41,855 bases of DNA from the NCBI GenBank assembly GCA_019931245.1, contig JAINDL010000051.1:1-41855 (forward strand), given 5' to 3'. A program made the translations under genes and the position numbers. Below the pieces are notes generated by a model, which searched no databases, was not told the DNA's origin, and saw only the letters and a list, made by a program, of their open reading frames with translations. This DNA comes from Bryobacteraceae bacterium CoA2 C42. GTDB lineage: Bacteria > Acidobacteriota > Terriglobia > Bryobacterales > Bryobacteraceae. Shown here in pieces: positions 9,865 through 17,327 of the stretch; position 1 is the first letter of the stretch, and every line of letters starts with the position of its first letter.

Positions 9865-10881
9865 ATGACCAGTCAGCAGCGGGAACGCTACTCCCGCCAA
9901 ATCCTCTTCGCCCCCATCGGCGAAGCCGGCCAGGAGCGCCTCCTCGCCTCCCGCGTCGCCATCGTCGGCTGCGGCGCCCTCGGCTCCTTCCAGGCCGCCT
10001 CCCTCGCCCGCGCCGGCGTCGGCCATCTCCGCCTCATCGACCGCGACTACGTCGAAGCCTCCAACCTCCAACGCCAATGGCTCTACGACGAAACCGACGC
10101 CGCCGAAGCCCTCCCCAAAGCCGCCGCCGCCGCCCGCGCCATCGCCCGCTTCAACTCCTCCATCCAAGTCGAACCCCTCATCGCCGACCTCACCCCCGCC
10201 AACGCCGACGACCTCCTCGCCGGCGTCCACCTCATCCTCGACGGCACCGACAACTTCGAAACCCGCTACCTCATTAACGACTTCGCCCTCGCCCACCAGA
10301 TCCCCTGGATCTACGGCGCCGCCGTCGGCAGCTACGGCCTCACCATGCCCATCCTCCCCGGCCAAACCTCCTGCCTCCAGTGCGTCTATCCCGCGCCCCC
10401 CTCCGGCGCCCAACCCACCTGCGAAACCGACGGCGTCCTCGGCGCCATCACCTCCACCATCGGCGCTCTCCAATCCGCCATGGCCCTCCGCCTCCTCTCG
10501 GGCTCACTCCCCGCCACCAAACTTACAACCATCGACGTCTGGTCCGGCAACATCCGCCAACTCGACCAACCCCCCGCCGACCCCGACTGCCCCGCCTGCG
10601 GCCGCCGCGAGTTCGCCTATCTTGACGGCGCCCGCCGCGCCCCCATCAGCCTCTGCGGACGTAACGCCGTCCAAATCCACGAACGCAACCGCCCCCTCGA
10701 CCTCGCCTCCCTCGCCGAACGCCTCGCCCCCCTCGGCCCCGTCCGCCGCAACGAGTTCGCCCTTCGCTTCTTTCTCGATCCCTACGAACTCACCCTGTTC
10801 GCCGACGGTCGCGCCATCATCAAAGGCACCCAGGATATCGGCATCGCCCGCAGCCTCTACTCCCGCTACATCGGCGCCTAG
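9865..10881 (+). CDS. ThiF/MoeB/HesA-family adenylyltransferase (E1-like)
   Basis: Members of this family adenylate the C-terminal glycine of a ubiquitin-like sulfur carrier (ThiS, MoaD) for thiamine, molybdopterin or other sulfur transfer. The 338-residue product has the ATP-binding Rossmann motif GCGALGS (35-41), the LIDRDYVEASNLQRQ stretch with the conserved Asp and Arg, the DGTDNFETRYLIND segment, and two zinc-ligand pairs CLQC (170-173) and CPAC (242-245). The stretch 'TCETDGVLGAITSTIGALQS' is also typical. No carrier protein or thiamine/molybdopterin gene lies in the window, so the pathway is open. The C-terminal 80 residues are not a rhodanese domain that I recognise. Confidence 0.9.
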   Translation: MTSQQRERYSRQILFAPIGEAGQERLLASRVAIVGCGALGSFQAASLARAGVGHLRLIDRDYVEASNLQRQWLYDETDAAEALPKAAAAARAIARFNSSIQVEPLIADLTPANADDLLAGVHLILDGTDNFETRYLINDFALAHQIPWIYGAAVGSYGLTMPILPGQTSCLQCVYPAPPSGAQPTCETDGVLGAITSTIGALQSAMALRLLSGSLPATKLTTIDVWSGNIRQLDQPPADPDCPACGRREFAYLDGARRAPISLCGRNAVQIHERNRPLDLASLAERLAPLGPVRRNEFALRFFLDPYELTLFADGRAIIKGTQDIGIARSLYSRYIGA

Positions 10882-10913
10882 GATACTCCTGATAGCGTCT
10901 CACTCGCGTTCTC

Positions 10914-10949
10914 CCACAAGATTTTGTAGTTTTCCACAATCTCCCCACA
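10914..10949 (+). promoter_or_regulatory. three CCACA elements upstream of the MerR-TPR gene
   Basis: CCACA occurs at 10914-10918, 10934-10938 and 10945-10949, spaced 20 and 11 bp, in the only noticeably AT-enriched stretch nearby. The middle copy, TTTTCCACA, also fits the loose DnaA-box consensus. Helical phasing suggests protein binding, but the motif is short and could be chance. Confidence 0.22.
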
Positions 10950-10952
10950 GCA

Positions 10953-10967
10953 GAGCATGATATGCTC
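10953..10967. promoter_or_regulatory. perfect dyad GAGCAT-GAT-ATGCTC, candidate operator
   Basis: Two 6-bp arms with a 3-bp centre make a perfect 15-bp inverted repeat, 11 bp before the GTG start of the MerR-like regulator. MerR proteins bind dyads at their own and target promoters, so autoregulation is a reasonable inference. Confidence 0.4.
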
Positions 10968-10978
10968 AGTCCAGCAAC

Positions 10979-11899
10979 GTGGTTACGCAGCAGTCCTGGA
11001 GTCGCGATCAAGTACGACGCGTCCTGTCGGTGACGGAACGCCATCTCCGCTGTTGGGAACAGCAGGGGCTCATCCCCCCACAAGAGCGTTACGGCCTCAG
11101 CGATCTCATCGCCCTCCGCGCCCTCAACTCGCTGCGGGAAAAGAAAGTCCCCGTGGCCCGCGTCCGCCGTAGCTTCCAATCTCTGCGCGAACGCCTCCAG
11201 CACATCGCCAACCCCTTCACCGAACTCAAGGTCTTCCTCGACGGCAAGCGCATCGGCGTCCACCTCGGCGGCCAGAAAATGGACTCACTCTCGGGGCAAC
11301 TCCTCCTCGATTTCGACGCCGCCGCCCTCGAAAAACTCCGCCCCTTCAGCCGCCCCGAAGGCCGTAAAATCAAAGACCGCCAAAAAACGCTCGCCGAAGC
11401 GGACGAGTGGTTCCAGCGCGGCCTCGAAGTCGAGCAGACCGGCGGTCCCATCGAACACGCTATCCTCGCCTACGAAAAGGCAATCGCCCTCAATCCCCAA
11501 GCCGCCGGCGCTCACGTCAATCTCGGCACCATCCGCTTCCACCAGCGCCGCTGGGCTCAGGCCGAAGAGCACTACGGCAAGGCCATCGCCGCCGACCCCG
11601 AGTACGCCCTCGCCCAGTTCAATCTCGCCAACCTCTACGACGAACGCGGCGACCGTCTCCGCGCCCTCACCCACTACCACGCCGCCCTGCGCCTCAACCC
11701 CCACTACGCCGACGTCTACTACAACCTCGCCCTGCTCCATCAAGCCTCGGGCGATGTTCTGCAGGCCGTTCAATACTGGAGCACCTACCTCAAGCTCGAT
11801 CCCCACAGCCAGTGGGCCATCGTCGCCCGCCGCGAACTCGCCAAACTCAAGCAAGCTACCGTCATTCCCGGCGCCCGCTCGCTCTCCCAGCACGCTTAA
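10979..11899 (+). CDS. MerR-type HTH regulator fused to tetratricopeptide repeats
   Basis: Residues 8-75 form a MerR-like winged helix: 'VLSVTERHLRCWEQQGLIPP' is the recognition region with the family's WE.QGL signature, followed by 'YGLSDLIALRALNSLREKKV'. Residues 135-285 hold about four TPRs, for example 'AAGAHVNLGTIRFHQRRWAQ' and 'ALAQFNLANLYDERGDRLRA', each with the Asn/Leu/Gly/Ala/Tyr pattern. A middle segment of about 55 residues is unassigned. MerR plus TPR suggests a DNA-binding protein controlled by a protein partner rather than a small effector. The GTG at 10979 has no good ribosome site. A perfect dyad sits 11 bp upstream. Downstream lie a small unknown gene and the Hsp70 set, its likeliest targets by position. 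Confidence 0.85.
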   Translation: MVTQQSWSRDQVRRVLSVTERHLRCWEQQGLIPPQERYGLSDLIALRALNSLREKKVPVARVRRSFQSLRERLQHIANPFTELKVFLDGKRIGVHLGGQKMDSLSGQLLLDFDAAALEKLRPFSRPEGRKIKDRQKTLAEADEWFQRGLEVEQTGGPIEHAILAYEKAIALNPQAAGAHVNLGTIRFHQRRWAQAEEHYGKAIAADPEYALAQFNLANLYDERGDRLRALTHYHAALRLNPHYADVYYNLALLHQASGDVLQAVQYWSTYLKLDPHSQWAIVARRELAKLKQATVIPGARSLSQHA

Positions 11900-11948
11900 C
11901 TCTCCCGCCGTCGCGCCGGTCCTGCTATAACTAACTTGATCCGCTCCG

Positions 11949-12344
11949 ATGCCGCCGAACTCCAAGTCCCGCCGTCGCTTGCCCACCATCCGCATCGGCC
12001 ACCTCTCCATTACCCTTCTCCCCGGCGAAACCGTCGAACGCGTCCAGCAGATCACCGACCAGGTCTGGGACCGCTGGCAACCGGATAACATCGTCGAGCA
12101 GTTCGACTGCGACATGATCATCCACGCCCTGTTCAAAATCGAACGCTACGAACGCTTCCGCGACCAGTTCGTCGCCAGCGGCATCCGCGCCGAAGACCTC
12201 GACCGCGCCCAGAAATCCTACGAGTCCACCATCGTCACCGCCGAACGCAGCCTGCTCATCGCCCGGGAATCCAACTCCCGCCCCCGCCAGCAGGTCACCC
12301 CCGACCTGCTCGCCGATTGGCCGGTCGACGGGCCTGTCCAGTAG
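11949..12344 (+). CDS. conserved-looking hypothetical protein, 131 residues
   Basis: I do not recognise the family. The product is soluble, with no signal or membrane segment. It begins basic (MPPNSKSRRRLP), then has a strand-rich part 'TIRIGHLSITLLPGETVERV' and a mostly helical remainder rich in charged residues up to about 110, ending in a proline-containing tail. Codon use is like its neighbours (third positions mostly G or C) and the frame has no competing overlap. It sits 49 bp after the MerR-TPR gene and 36 bp before the DUF2760 gene, in the same direction, so it may be part of the Hsp70 transcript. Confidence 0.7.
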   Translation: MPPNSKSRRRLPTIRIGHLSITLLPGETVERVQQITDQVWDRWQPDNIVEQFDCDMIIHALFKIERYERFRDQFVASGIRAEDLDRAQKSYESTIVTAERSLLIARESNSRPRQQVTPDLLADWPVDGPVQ

Positions 12345-12380
12345 CGCACGGTGTATCCTGAAGGTTTCAGGAGCTTTTCG

Positions 12381-12923
12381 TTGTCTCGTATCGCTGACGC
12401 CTTTTCATCCTTTTTCGGAATCCTGTTCTCGGGAACCCTCCCCGCTGACGTAGCCAAAACCTACGGATACACCAAGGCCGTCGAAAAGAAGCCGGAGCCC
12501 AAGGCCGCCCCCGTGCCCGTTGCCAAAACCAGCGACGGCGCCCTCCAAATGCTCGGTATCCTCCAGCGCGAAGCCCGCCTCGTCGACTTCCTCATGGAAG
12601 ACATCTCCGCCTATCAGGACGACCAGGTCGGCGCCGCCGTGCGCACCCTACACGAACAGGCCGGTAAGGCCATCGGTCGCTATGTCACCCTCGCCCCGGT
12701 CATCGACGGCGTCGAGGGCACCTACACCGAAACGCGCGCCGCCGGCCCCCTCGCCAAAGACAACGCCGCGCTCAAGTTCCTCGGCAACGTACCGGCCCAG
12801 GGCAAGCCCCAGGGCGGCACCCTCCGCCACAAAGGCTGGCACGCCGCCAAGGTCGACCTGCCCGAAGTCAAGCCGGCCATGTCCGTCCACATCCTCGCCC
12901 CCGCCGAAATCGAAATTGAATAG
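12381..12923 (+). CDS. DUF2760 protein of the Hsp70 cluster
   Basis: The 180-residue product matches the DUF2760 family: 'ALQMLGILQREARLVDFLME' followed by 'QVGAAVRTLHEQAGKAIGRY', then 'TLRHKGWHA' and the end 'ILAPAEIEIE'. An N-terminal hydrophobic patch (about 5-20) and a Lys/Pro/Ala linker precede the domain. I place the start at TTG 12381 because AGGAG lies 7 bp upstream; an earlier in-frame GTG at 12351 lacks a ribosome site. DUF2760 genes are known next to paired Hsp70 homologues, and here the stop is 1 bp from the first Hsp70 start, so it probably acts with those chaperones, perhaps as an adaptor. Its biochemical function is unknown. Confidence 0.9.
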   Translation: MSRIADAFSSFFGILFSGTLPADVAKTYGYTKAVEKKPEPKAAPVPVAKTSDGALQMLGILQREARLVDFLMEDISAYQDDQVGAAVRTLHEQAGKAIGRYVTLAPVIDGVEGTYTETRAAGPLAKDNAALKFLGNVPAQGKPQGGTLRHKGWHAAKVDLPEVKPAMSVHILAPAEIEIE

Positions 12924-12924
12924 C

Positions 12925-14559
12925 ATGCAGCCAACCCTTGGCATCGACCTCGGCACCACCAACTGTGCCGTCGCGCGCGCCGAAGAAGGTGCCGTCGAAC
13001 TCCTTGGGATCTCCCAACTCGTCAACCCGGGCGAGGTTCGCGCCGAGTCGCTGCTGCCCTCCTGTCTCTATCTGCCCCGGCCCAACGAGTTCGCTCCCGG
13101 CGCCCTCGCCCTGCCCTGGGACGACAATCCGCCCCACCTCGTCGGCGAACTGGCCAAAAAGCGCGGCGCTGAAAACCCTACTCGCCTCGTCCACTCCGCC
13201 AAATCCTGGCTCGCCGTCGCCGCCGACATGCCCCACCTGTCCGCCGTCGAAGCCAGCCGCGCCTACCTCGCCCACCTCCGCGCCGCCACCCCGGATTTCG
13301 ACGCCCATAACGTCCTCCTCACCGTCCCGGCCTCCTTCGACGCCGCCGCCCGCAACCTCACCCTCGAAGCCGCCCGCCAGGCCGGCTACCCCACCCCCGT
13401 CCTCCTCGAAGAGCCCCAGGCCGCCTTCTACGCCTGGCTCGAACGCCATCCCGACTGGCGCGAACGCATCCACCCCGGCGCCCTCATCCTCGTCATCGAT
13501 ATCGGCGGCGGCACCACCGACTTCACCCTCATCCGCGTCACCGACGACTCCGGCGAATTGGCCCTCGAACGCATCGCCGTCGGCGAACACATCCTGCTGG
13601 GCGGCGACAATATGGATCTCGCCCTCGCCCGCGCTGTCGAAGCCGAGATGCCGAAACTGGACGCGGCCCAGGTCCACGCCCTCTGGCAGCGCTGCCGCGT
13701 CGCCAAGGAAAAACTCCTCGCCCCCGGCGCCACCCAGGCCGAAGAGCCCGTCACCATCCTCGGCCGCGGCACCGGCCTCATCGGCGGTACGCTGAAAGCC
13801 ACGCTCCGCCGCGCCACCCTCGAACAGGTCCTCCTCGAAGGCTTCTTCCCCCTCGCCGATCCCGCCAGCCGCCCCGCCACCCCCCGCCGCGCCGCCCTCC
13901 AGGAGGTCGGCCTCCCCTACGCCTCCGATCCCGCCATCACCCGCCACCTCGCCGCCTTCCTCCGCGGCCAGCAACCCACGCACATTCTCTTCAACGGAGG
14001 CGTCTTCCACGCTCCGCTCCTCCGCGAGCGTCTCCTCGCCGTCCTCAACTCCTGGCTCCCCTCGCCCGTTCAGGTGCTCAGCGGCGAAGACCTCATGCAT
14101 GCCGTCGCCCGCGGCGCGGCCTACTACGGCCTCGCCCGCCAGGGCCGCGGCCTGCGCATCCGCGGGGGCGTGCCCCGCACGTATTACCTCGGCATCGAAT
14201 CCGCCATGCCCGCCGTCCCCGGCTTCCCGGCGCCCATGAAGGCCCTCACCGTCGTTCCCTTCGGCCTCGAAGAGGGCTCCAAGGTGGCCCTGCCTGACTA
14301 TCAGTTCTCCCTCCGTACCGGCGAACCGGCCGAGTTCCGCTTCTTCTCCTCCACCAACAGAAAAGACGACCAGCCCGGCGACCTCCTCGACCCCATCCCC
14401 CCCGGCGTCGAAGCCCTGGCCCCCATGGAAGTCACCCTCTCCGGCGCTCCGGCCCGCGTCTCGCTCGAAGCGCAGGTCACCGAAACCGGCGTGCTCGAAA
14501 TCTACTGCGTCGCCGCCGCCGGAGAACGCTGGAAACTCGAATTCAACCTACGCTCATGA
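12925..14559 (+). CDS. Hsp70-like ATPase, short form (544 residues)
   Basis: Hsp70 homologue distinct from DnaK. The nucleotide-binding domain shows phosphate 1 GIDLGTTNCAVA (6-17), phosphate 2 VIDIGGGTTDFTL (190-202), the adenosine motif HILFNGG (353-359) and the second connect motif around 'EDLMHAVARGAAYYG'. Residues from about 400 give a beta-rich region like a substrate-binding domain, but the helical lid and the DnaK C-terminus are missing, and the protein ends in 'WKLEFNLRS'. It starts 1 bp after the DUF2760 stop and overlaps the second Hsp70 by ATGA. No dnaJ or grpE is nearby. It is probably a dedicated chaperone or ATP-switch subunit for a specific, unknown client. Confidence 0.92.
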   Translation: MQPTLGIDLGTTNCAVARAEEGAVELLGISQLVNPGEVRAESLLPSCLYLPRPNEFAPGALALPWDDNPPHLVGELAKKRGAENPTRLVHSAKSWLAVAADMPHLSAVEASRAYLAHLRAATPDFDAHNVLLTVPASFDAAARNLTLEAARQAGYPTPVLLEEPQAAFYAWLERHPDWRERIHPGALILVIDIGGGTTDFTLIRVTDDSGELALERIAVGEHILLGGDNMDLALARAVEAEMPKLDAAQVHALWQRCRVAKEKLLAPGATQAEEPVTILGRGTGLIGGTLKATLRRATLEQVLLEGFFPLADPASRPATPRRAALQEVGLPYASDPAITRHLAAFLRGQQPTHILFNGGVFHAPLLRERLLAVLNSWLPSPVQVLSGEDLMHAVARGAAYYGLARQGRGLRIRGGVPRTYYLGIESAMPAVPGFPAPMKALTVVPFGLEEGSKVALPDYQFSLRTGEPAEFRFFSSTNRKDDQPGDLLDPIPPGVEALAPMEVTLSGAPARVSLEAQVTETGVLEIYCVAAAGERWKLEFNLRS

Positions 14560-17192
14560 AGATCGGTATCGACCTCGGCACCACCAACTCCGCCCTCGCC
14601 TACTGGGACCCCTCCAGCGAAGACGCTGCCATCAGCGTCTTCGAGATTCCCCAGTTCACCGCCCCGGGCCGCCTCGAAAAGCTTCGCACCCTCCCCAGCT
14701 TCCTCTACCTCGCCGACCAGACCTACGTCGGCGCTTACGCCCGCGAACAGGGCGCCCTCACCCCCACCCGCTCCGTCCACTCCGCCAAAAGCTGGCTCTC
14801 CAACCCCGACGTCGACCGCTCGGCCAAAATCCTCCCCTGGGAAGCCCAACCCGAAGCCCGCGAACTCTCCCCCGTCGAAGTCTCCGCCGCATTCCTCCGC
14901 CATATCCGCCAAGCCTGGGACGCCGCTCATCCGGAAACCCCGCTCGCCGCCCAGGACATCGTCCTCACCGTCCCCGCCTCGTTTGACGAAGAGGCCCGCG
15001 AACTCACCGTCCAGGCCGCCGCCCAGGCCGGCCTCGACCGCATCACCCTCATCGAAGAGCCCGCCGCCGCCTTCTACTCCTGGATCGCCAACCACCTCAC
15101 CGCCTCCCAAAAACAGCTCTTCGACGGCCAGACCGTTCTCATCTGCGACGTCGGCGGCGGCACCAGCGACTTCACTCTCATCAAAGTCTCCCGCACCGGC
15201 GACCTCGTCGAATTCACCCGCACCGCCGTCGGCAAACACCTGCTCCTCGGCGGCGATAACCTCGACCTCACCCTCGCCTGGCTCGTCGAAGCCAAACTCG
15301 GCCAACAGCTCTCTCTCCGCCAGCGCTCCGCCCTCCGCCGCCAGTGCGCCGCCGCCAAGGAGCGTTTGCTGAACGAACCCAATCTCGAAAAGGTGGAGAT
15401 CACCGTCCTCGGCGCTGGCAGCTCCCTCATCGGCGGCACCCTCCGCTCGGAGATTCTCCGCGCGGAAGCCCTCGAACTCGCCCTCGACGGCTTCCTGCCC
15501 GCCGCCCCGCTCACCGAACGGCCGAAGGACGACAAGCGCAGCCTGTTCCGCGAACTCGGCCTGCCCTATGTCTCCGACCCCGCCGTCACCAGGCATCTGG
15601 CCGCCTTCCTCGCCGACAACGGCATCACCGACGGCCCCGACGCTATTCTCTTCAACGGCGGCTTCTTCATCCCCGAACTCCTCCGCCAGCGCGTCGCCGA
15701 CGTCCTCGAACACTGGTTCGCCAAGCGCCCGGCGATCTTTGAAAATCGCGACCTCGATCTCGCCGTCGCCGTCGGCGCCGCCTACTACGCCAACGTGCGC
15801 ACCGGCGGCAAGGGCGTCCTCGTCCGCGGCGGCCTGCCCCGGGCTTACTTCATCGGCCTGTCGCCGGACCGCAAGCAGTCCATCTGCCTAGCCCCCCGCG
15901 GCAGCGAAGAGGGCGCCGCGATGACCATCGACCACGAAGGCCTCCAACTTGTGGCCAACCGGCCCGTCAGCTTCCGCCTCTACAGCTCGCTCCACCGCAC
16001 CGAAGATCAAATCGGCGACGTGGTCGATCTCTCCGCCGAACCCGAACTCCACGCCCACGCCCCGCTCCAGGCCCTCATCCGCTTCGGCAAACCCACGGGC
16101 GAGCGGCTCGTCCCCGTCCGCCTCGGCGCCCAACTCACCGCCGTCGGCACGCTCGAAATCTGGTGTGATTCGAAGATCAGTGAGAACCGCTGGCGTCTCC
16201 AGTTCGAACTCCGCAAATCCGCCCTCCCCACCGCCACCCGCGCCGCCACCGTCATCGCCGACGAAGCCGTCGCCCAGTGCGAGGAGTTGATCCGCCAAAC
16301 CTTCGCCGCCGCCACCCTTCCTCCGGAAGAGCTTCCCGCTAAACTCGAGCAACTCCTCGGTCTCGGCCGCGCCAGTTGGCCGTTGAGCGTCATTCGCCGT
16401 TTCGCCGACCTCTTTCTGCAACTCGCCGAAGGCCGCAAACGCTCCGCCGCGCACGAATCCCGCTGGCTGAACCTCGCCGGCCTCTGCCTGCGCCCGGGCT
16501 TCGGCTTCCCCGGCGACGAACTTCGTATTGAACAGGCTCGCCGCGTCTATGCCGGTGGCCTCGCGTTTGGTAATCAGGTCCAGCCGGAGATTGAGTGGTG
16601 GATCTTCTGGGGCCGCGTTGCCGGTGGGCTCAACCGGAACCAGCAGACGGATATCTATCAGCGCATCGCCAATCAGATCCTGCCCAAGGGCAACAAGAAG
16701 GCGCCGCGGATCAACCCCAGCCTCCTGCGCGAACTCTGGCGCACCGCCGCCAGCCTCGAACACCTGCCTGCCGGCACCCGCACCGAACTCGGCGAGGCCT
16801 GCCTCAAGCGGCTTCGTAACAACCAATCGCCGCACCCGGACACGGACCTGTGGTGCCTCAGCCGCCTGGGCGCCCGCAAGCTCTTCTACGCCCCCCTGAA
16901 TCTGGTGCTGCCCGCCGCCACCGCCGCCCGCTGGGCCGAACAACTCGCCAAGCAGCCCCACGCGCCGGTTCCCGATACCCTCGTCGCGCTCTGTCAAAAA
17001 ACGGGCAACGCCACCCTCGACCTGCCCGCCGCCACGCTCAGCTTGGCCGCTGCCCGCCTCCGCTCGCACAAAGACGCCGACGCCCTCCTGGCCCGCCTCG
17101 AAGGCAAAGCCCCCGATTCGGCCGAGTCCCTCGCCCGCCTGTTCGGCGAAGAGCTGCCGAGCGGGCTCGTCTTCGCGACGCACACGGAGTAG
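14556..17192 (+). CDS. Hsp70-like ATPase with C-terminal DUF3731 (878 residues)
   Basis: The second Hsp70 of the pair. Phosphate 1 GIDLGTTNSALA lies at 4-15, phosphate 2 LICDVGGGTSDFTLIK at 195-210, and the adenosine motif AILFNGG at 363-369. A beta-rich substrate-binding-like region covers about 400-560 and ends 'WRLQFELRK', closely echoing the end of the first Hsp70. From about 570 to 875 follows a mostly helical extension of the DUF3731 type ('WWIFWGRVAGGLNRNQQTD' lies within it). Thus it is the short partner plus an added helical module. The start overlaps the upstream stop by ATGA. The pair could be paralogues forming a heteromeric machine; that is inference from order and similarity. 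Confidence 0.93.
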   Translation: MKIGIDLGTTNSALAYWDPSSEDAAISVFEIPQFTAPGRLEKLRTLPSFLYLADQTYVGAYAREQGALTPTRSVHSAKSWLSNPDVDRSAKILPWEAQPEARELSPVEVSAAFLRHIRQAWDAAHPETPLAAQDIVLTVPASFDEEARELTVQAAAQAGLDRITLIEEPAAAFYSWIANHLTASQKQLFDGQTVLICDVGGGTSDFTLIKVSRTGDLVEFTRTAVGKHLLLGGDNLDLTLAWLVEAKLGQQLSLRQRSALRRQCAAAKERLLNEPNLEKVEITVLGAGSSLIGGTLRSEILRAEALELALDGFLPAAPLTERPKDDKRSLFRELGLPYVSDPAVTRHLAAFLADNGITDGPDAILFNGGFFIPELLRQRVADVLEHWFAKRPAIFENRDLDLAVAVGAAYYANVRTGGKGVLVRGGLPRAYFIGLSPDRKQSICLAPRGSEEGAAMTIDHEGLQLVANRPVSFRLYSSLHRTEDQIGDVVDLSAEPELHAHAPLQALIRFGKPTGERLVPVRLGAQLTAVGTLEIWCDSKISENRWRLQFELRKSALPTATRAATVIADEAVAQCEELIRQTFAAATLPPEELPAKLEQLLGLGRASWPLSVIRRFADLFLQLAEGRKRSAAHESRWLNLAGLCLRPGFGFPGDELRIEQARRVYAGGLAFGNQVQPEIEWWIFWGRVAGGLNRNQQTDIYQRIANQILPKGNKKAPRINPSLLRELWRTAASLEHLPAGTRTELGEACLKRLRNNQSPHPDTDLWCLSRLGARKLFYAPLNLVLPAATAARWAEQLAKQPHAPVPDTLVALCQKTGNATLDLPAATLSLAAARLRSHKDADALLARLEGKAPDSAESLARLFGEELPSGLVFATHTE

Positions 17193-17193
17193 A

Positions 17194-17218
17194 GCGGCCG
17201 CCTGCCGGCCGGCCGTTT
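17194..17218 (+). terminator. possible terminator after the Hsp70 operon
   Basis: CGGCCG arms flank an 8- to 10-bp GC-rich loop and are followed by only three T residues. The stem is strong but the T tract is poor, so rho-independent termination is uncertain. Confidence 0.3.
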
Positions 17219-17327
17219 CAATTGGAAAATCTCCGTGCAGGCCGGGAACCCCGCTCGGCTCGAAGTGTTAACCTGGAATGACAAGGGTCCATCTCTTGAA
17301 CCCTATCCTTCTGGAGGTCTATTTATA

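Noticed and set aside
10930-10938. DnaA-box-like TTTTCCACA as a sign of an origin
   Set aside because: A single loose match without dnaA, dnaN or an AT-rich unwinding region; better viewed as part of the local CCACA series.
17235-17327. longer start for the Oar-like receptor at 17235
   Set aside because: The 31 extra residues precede a normal signal peptide and lack a ribosome site, whereas ATG 17328 has GGAGG at good spacing.
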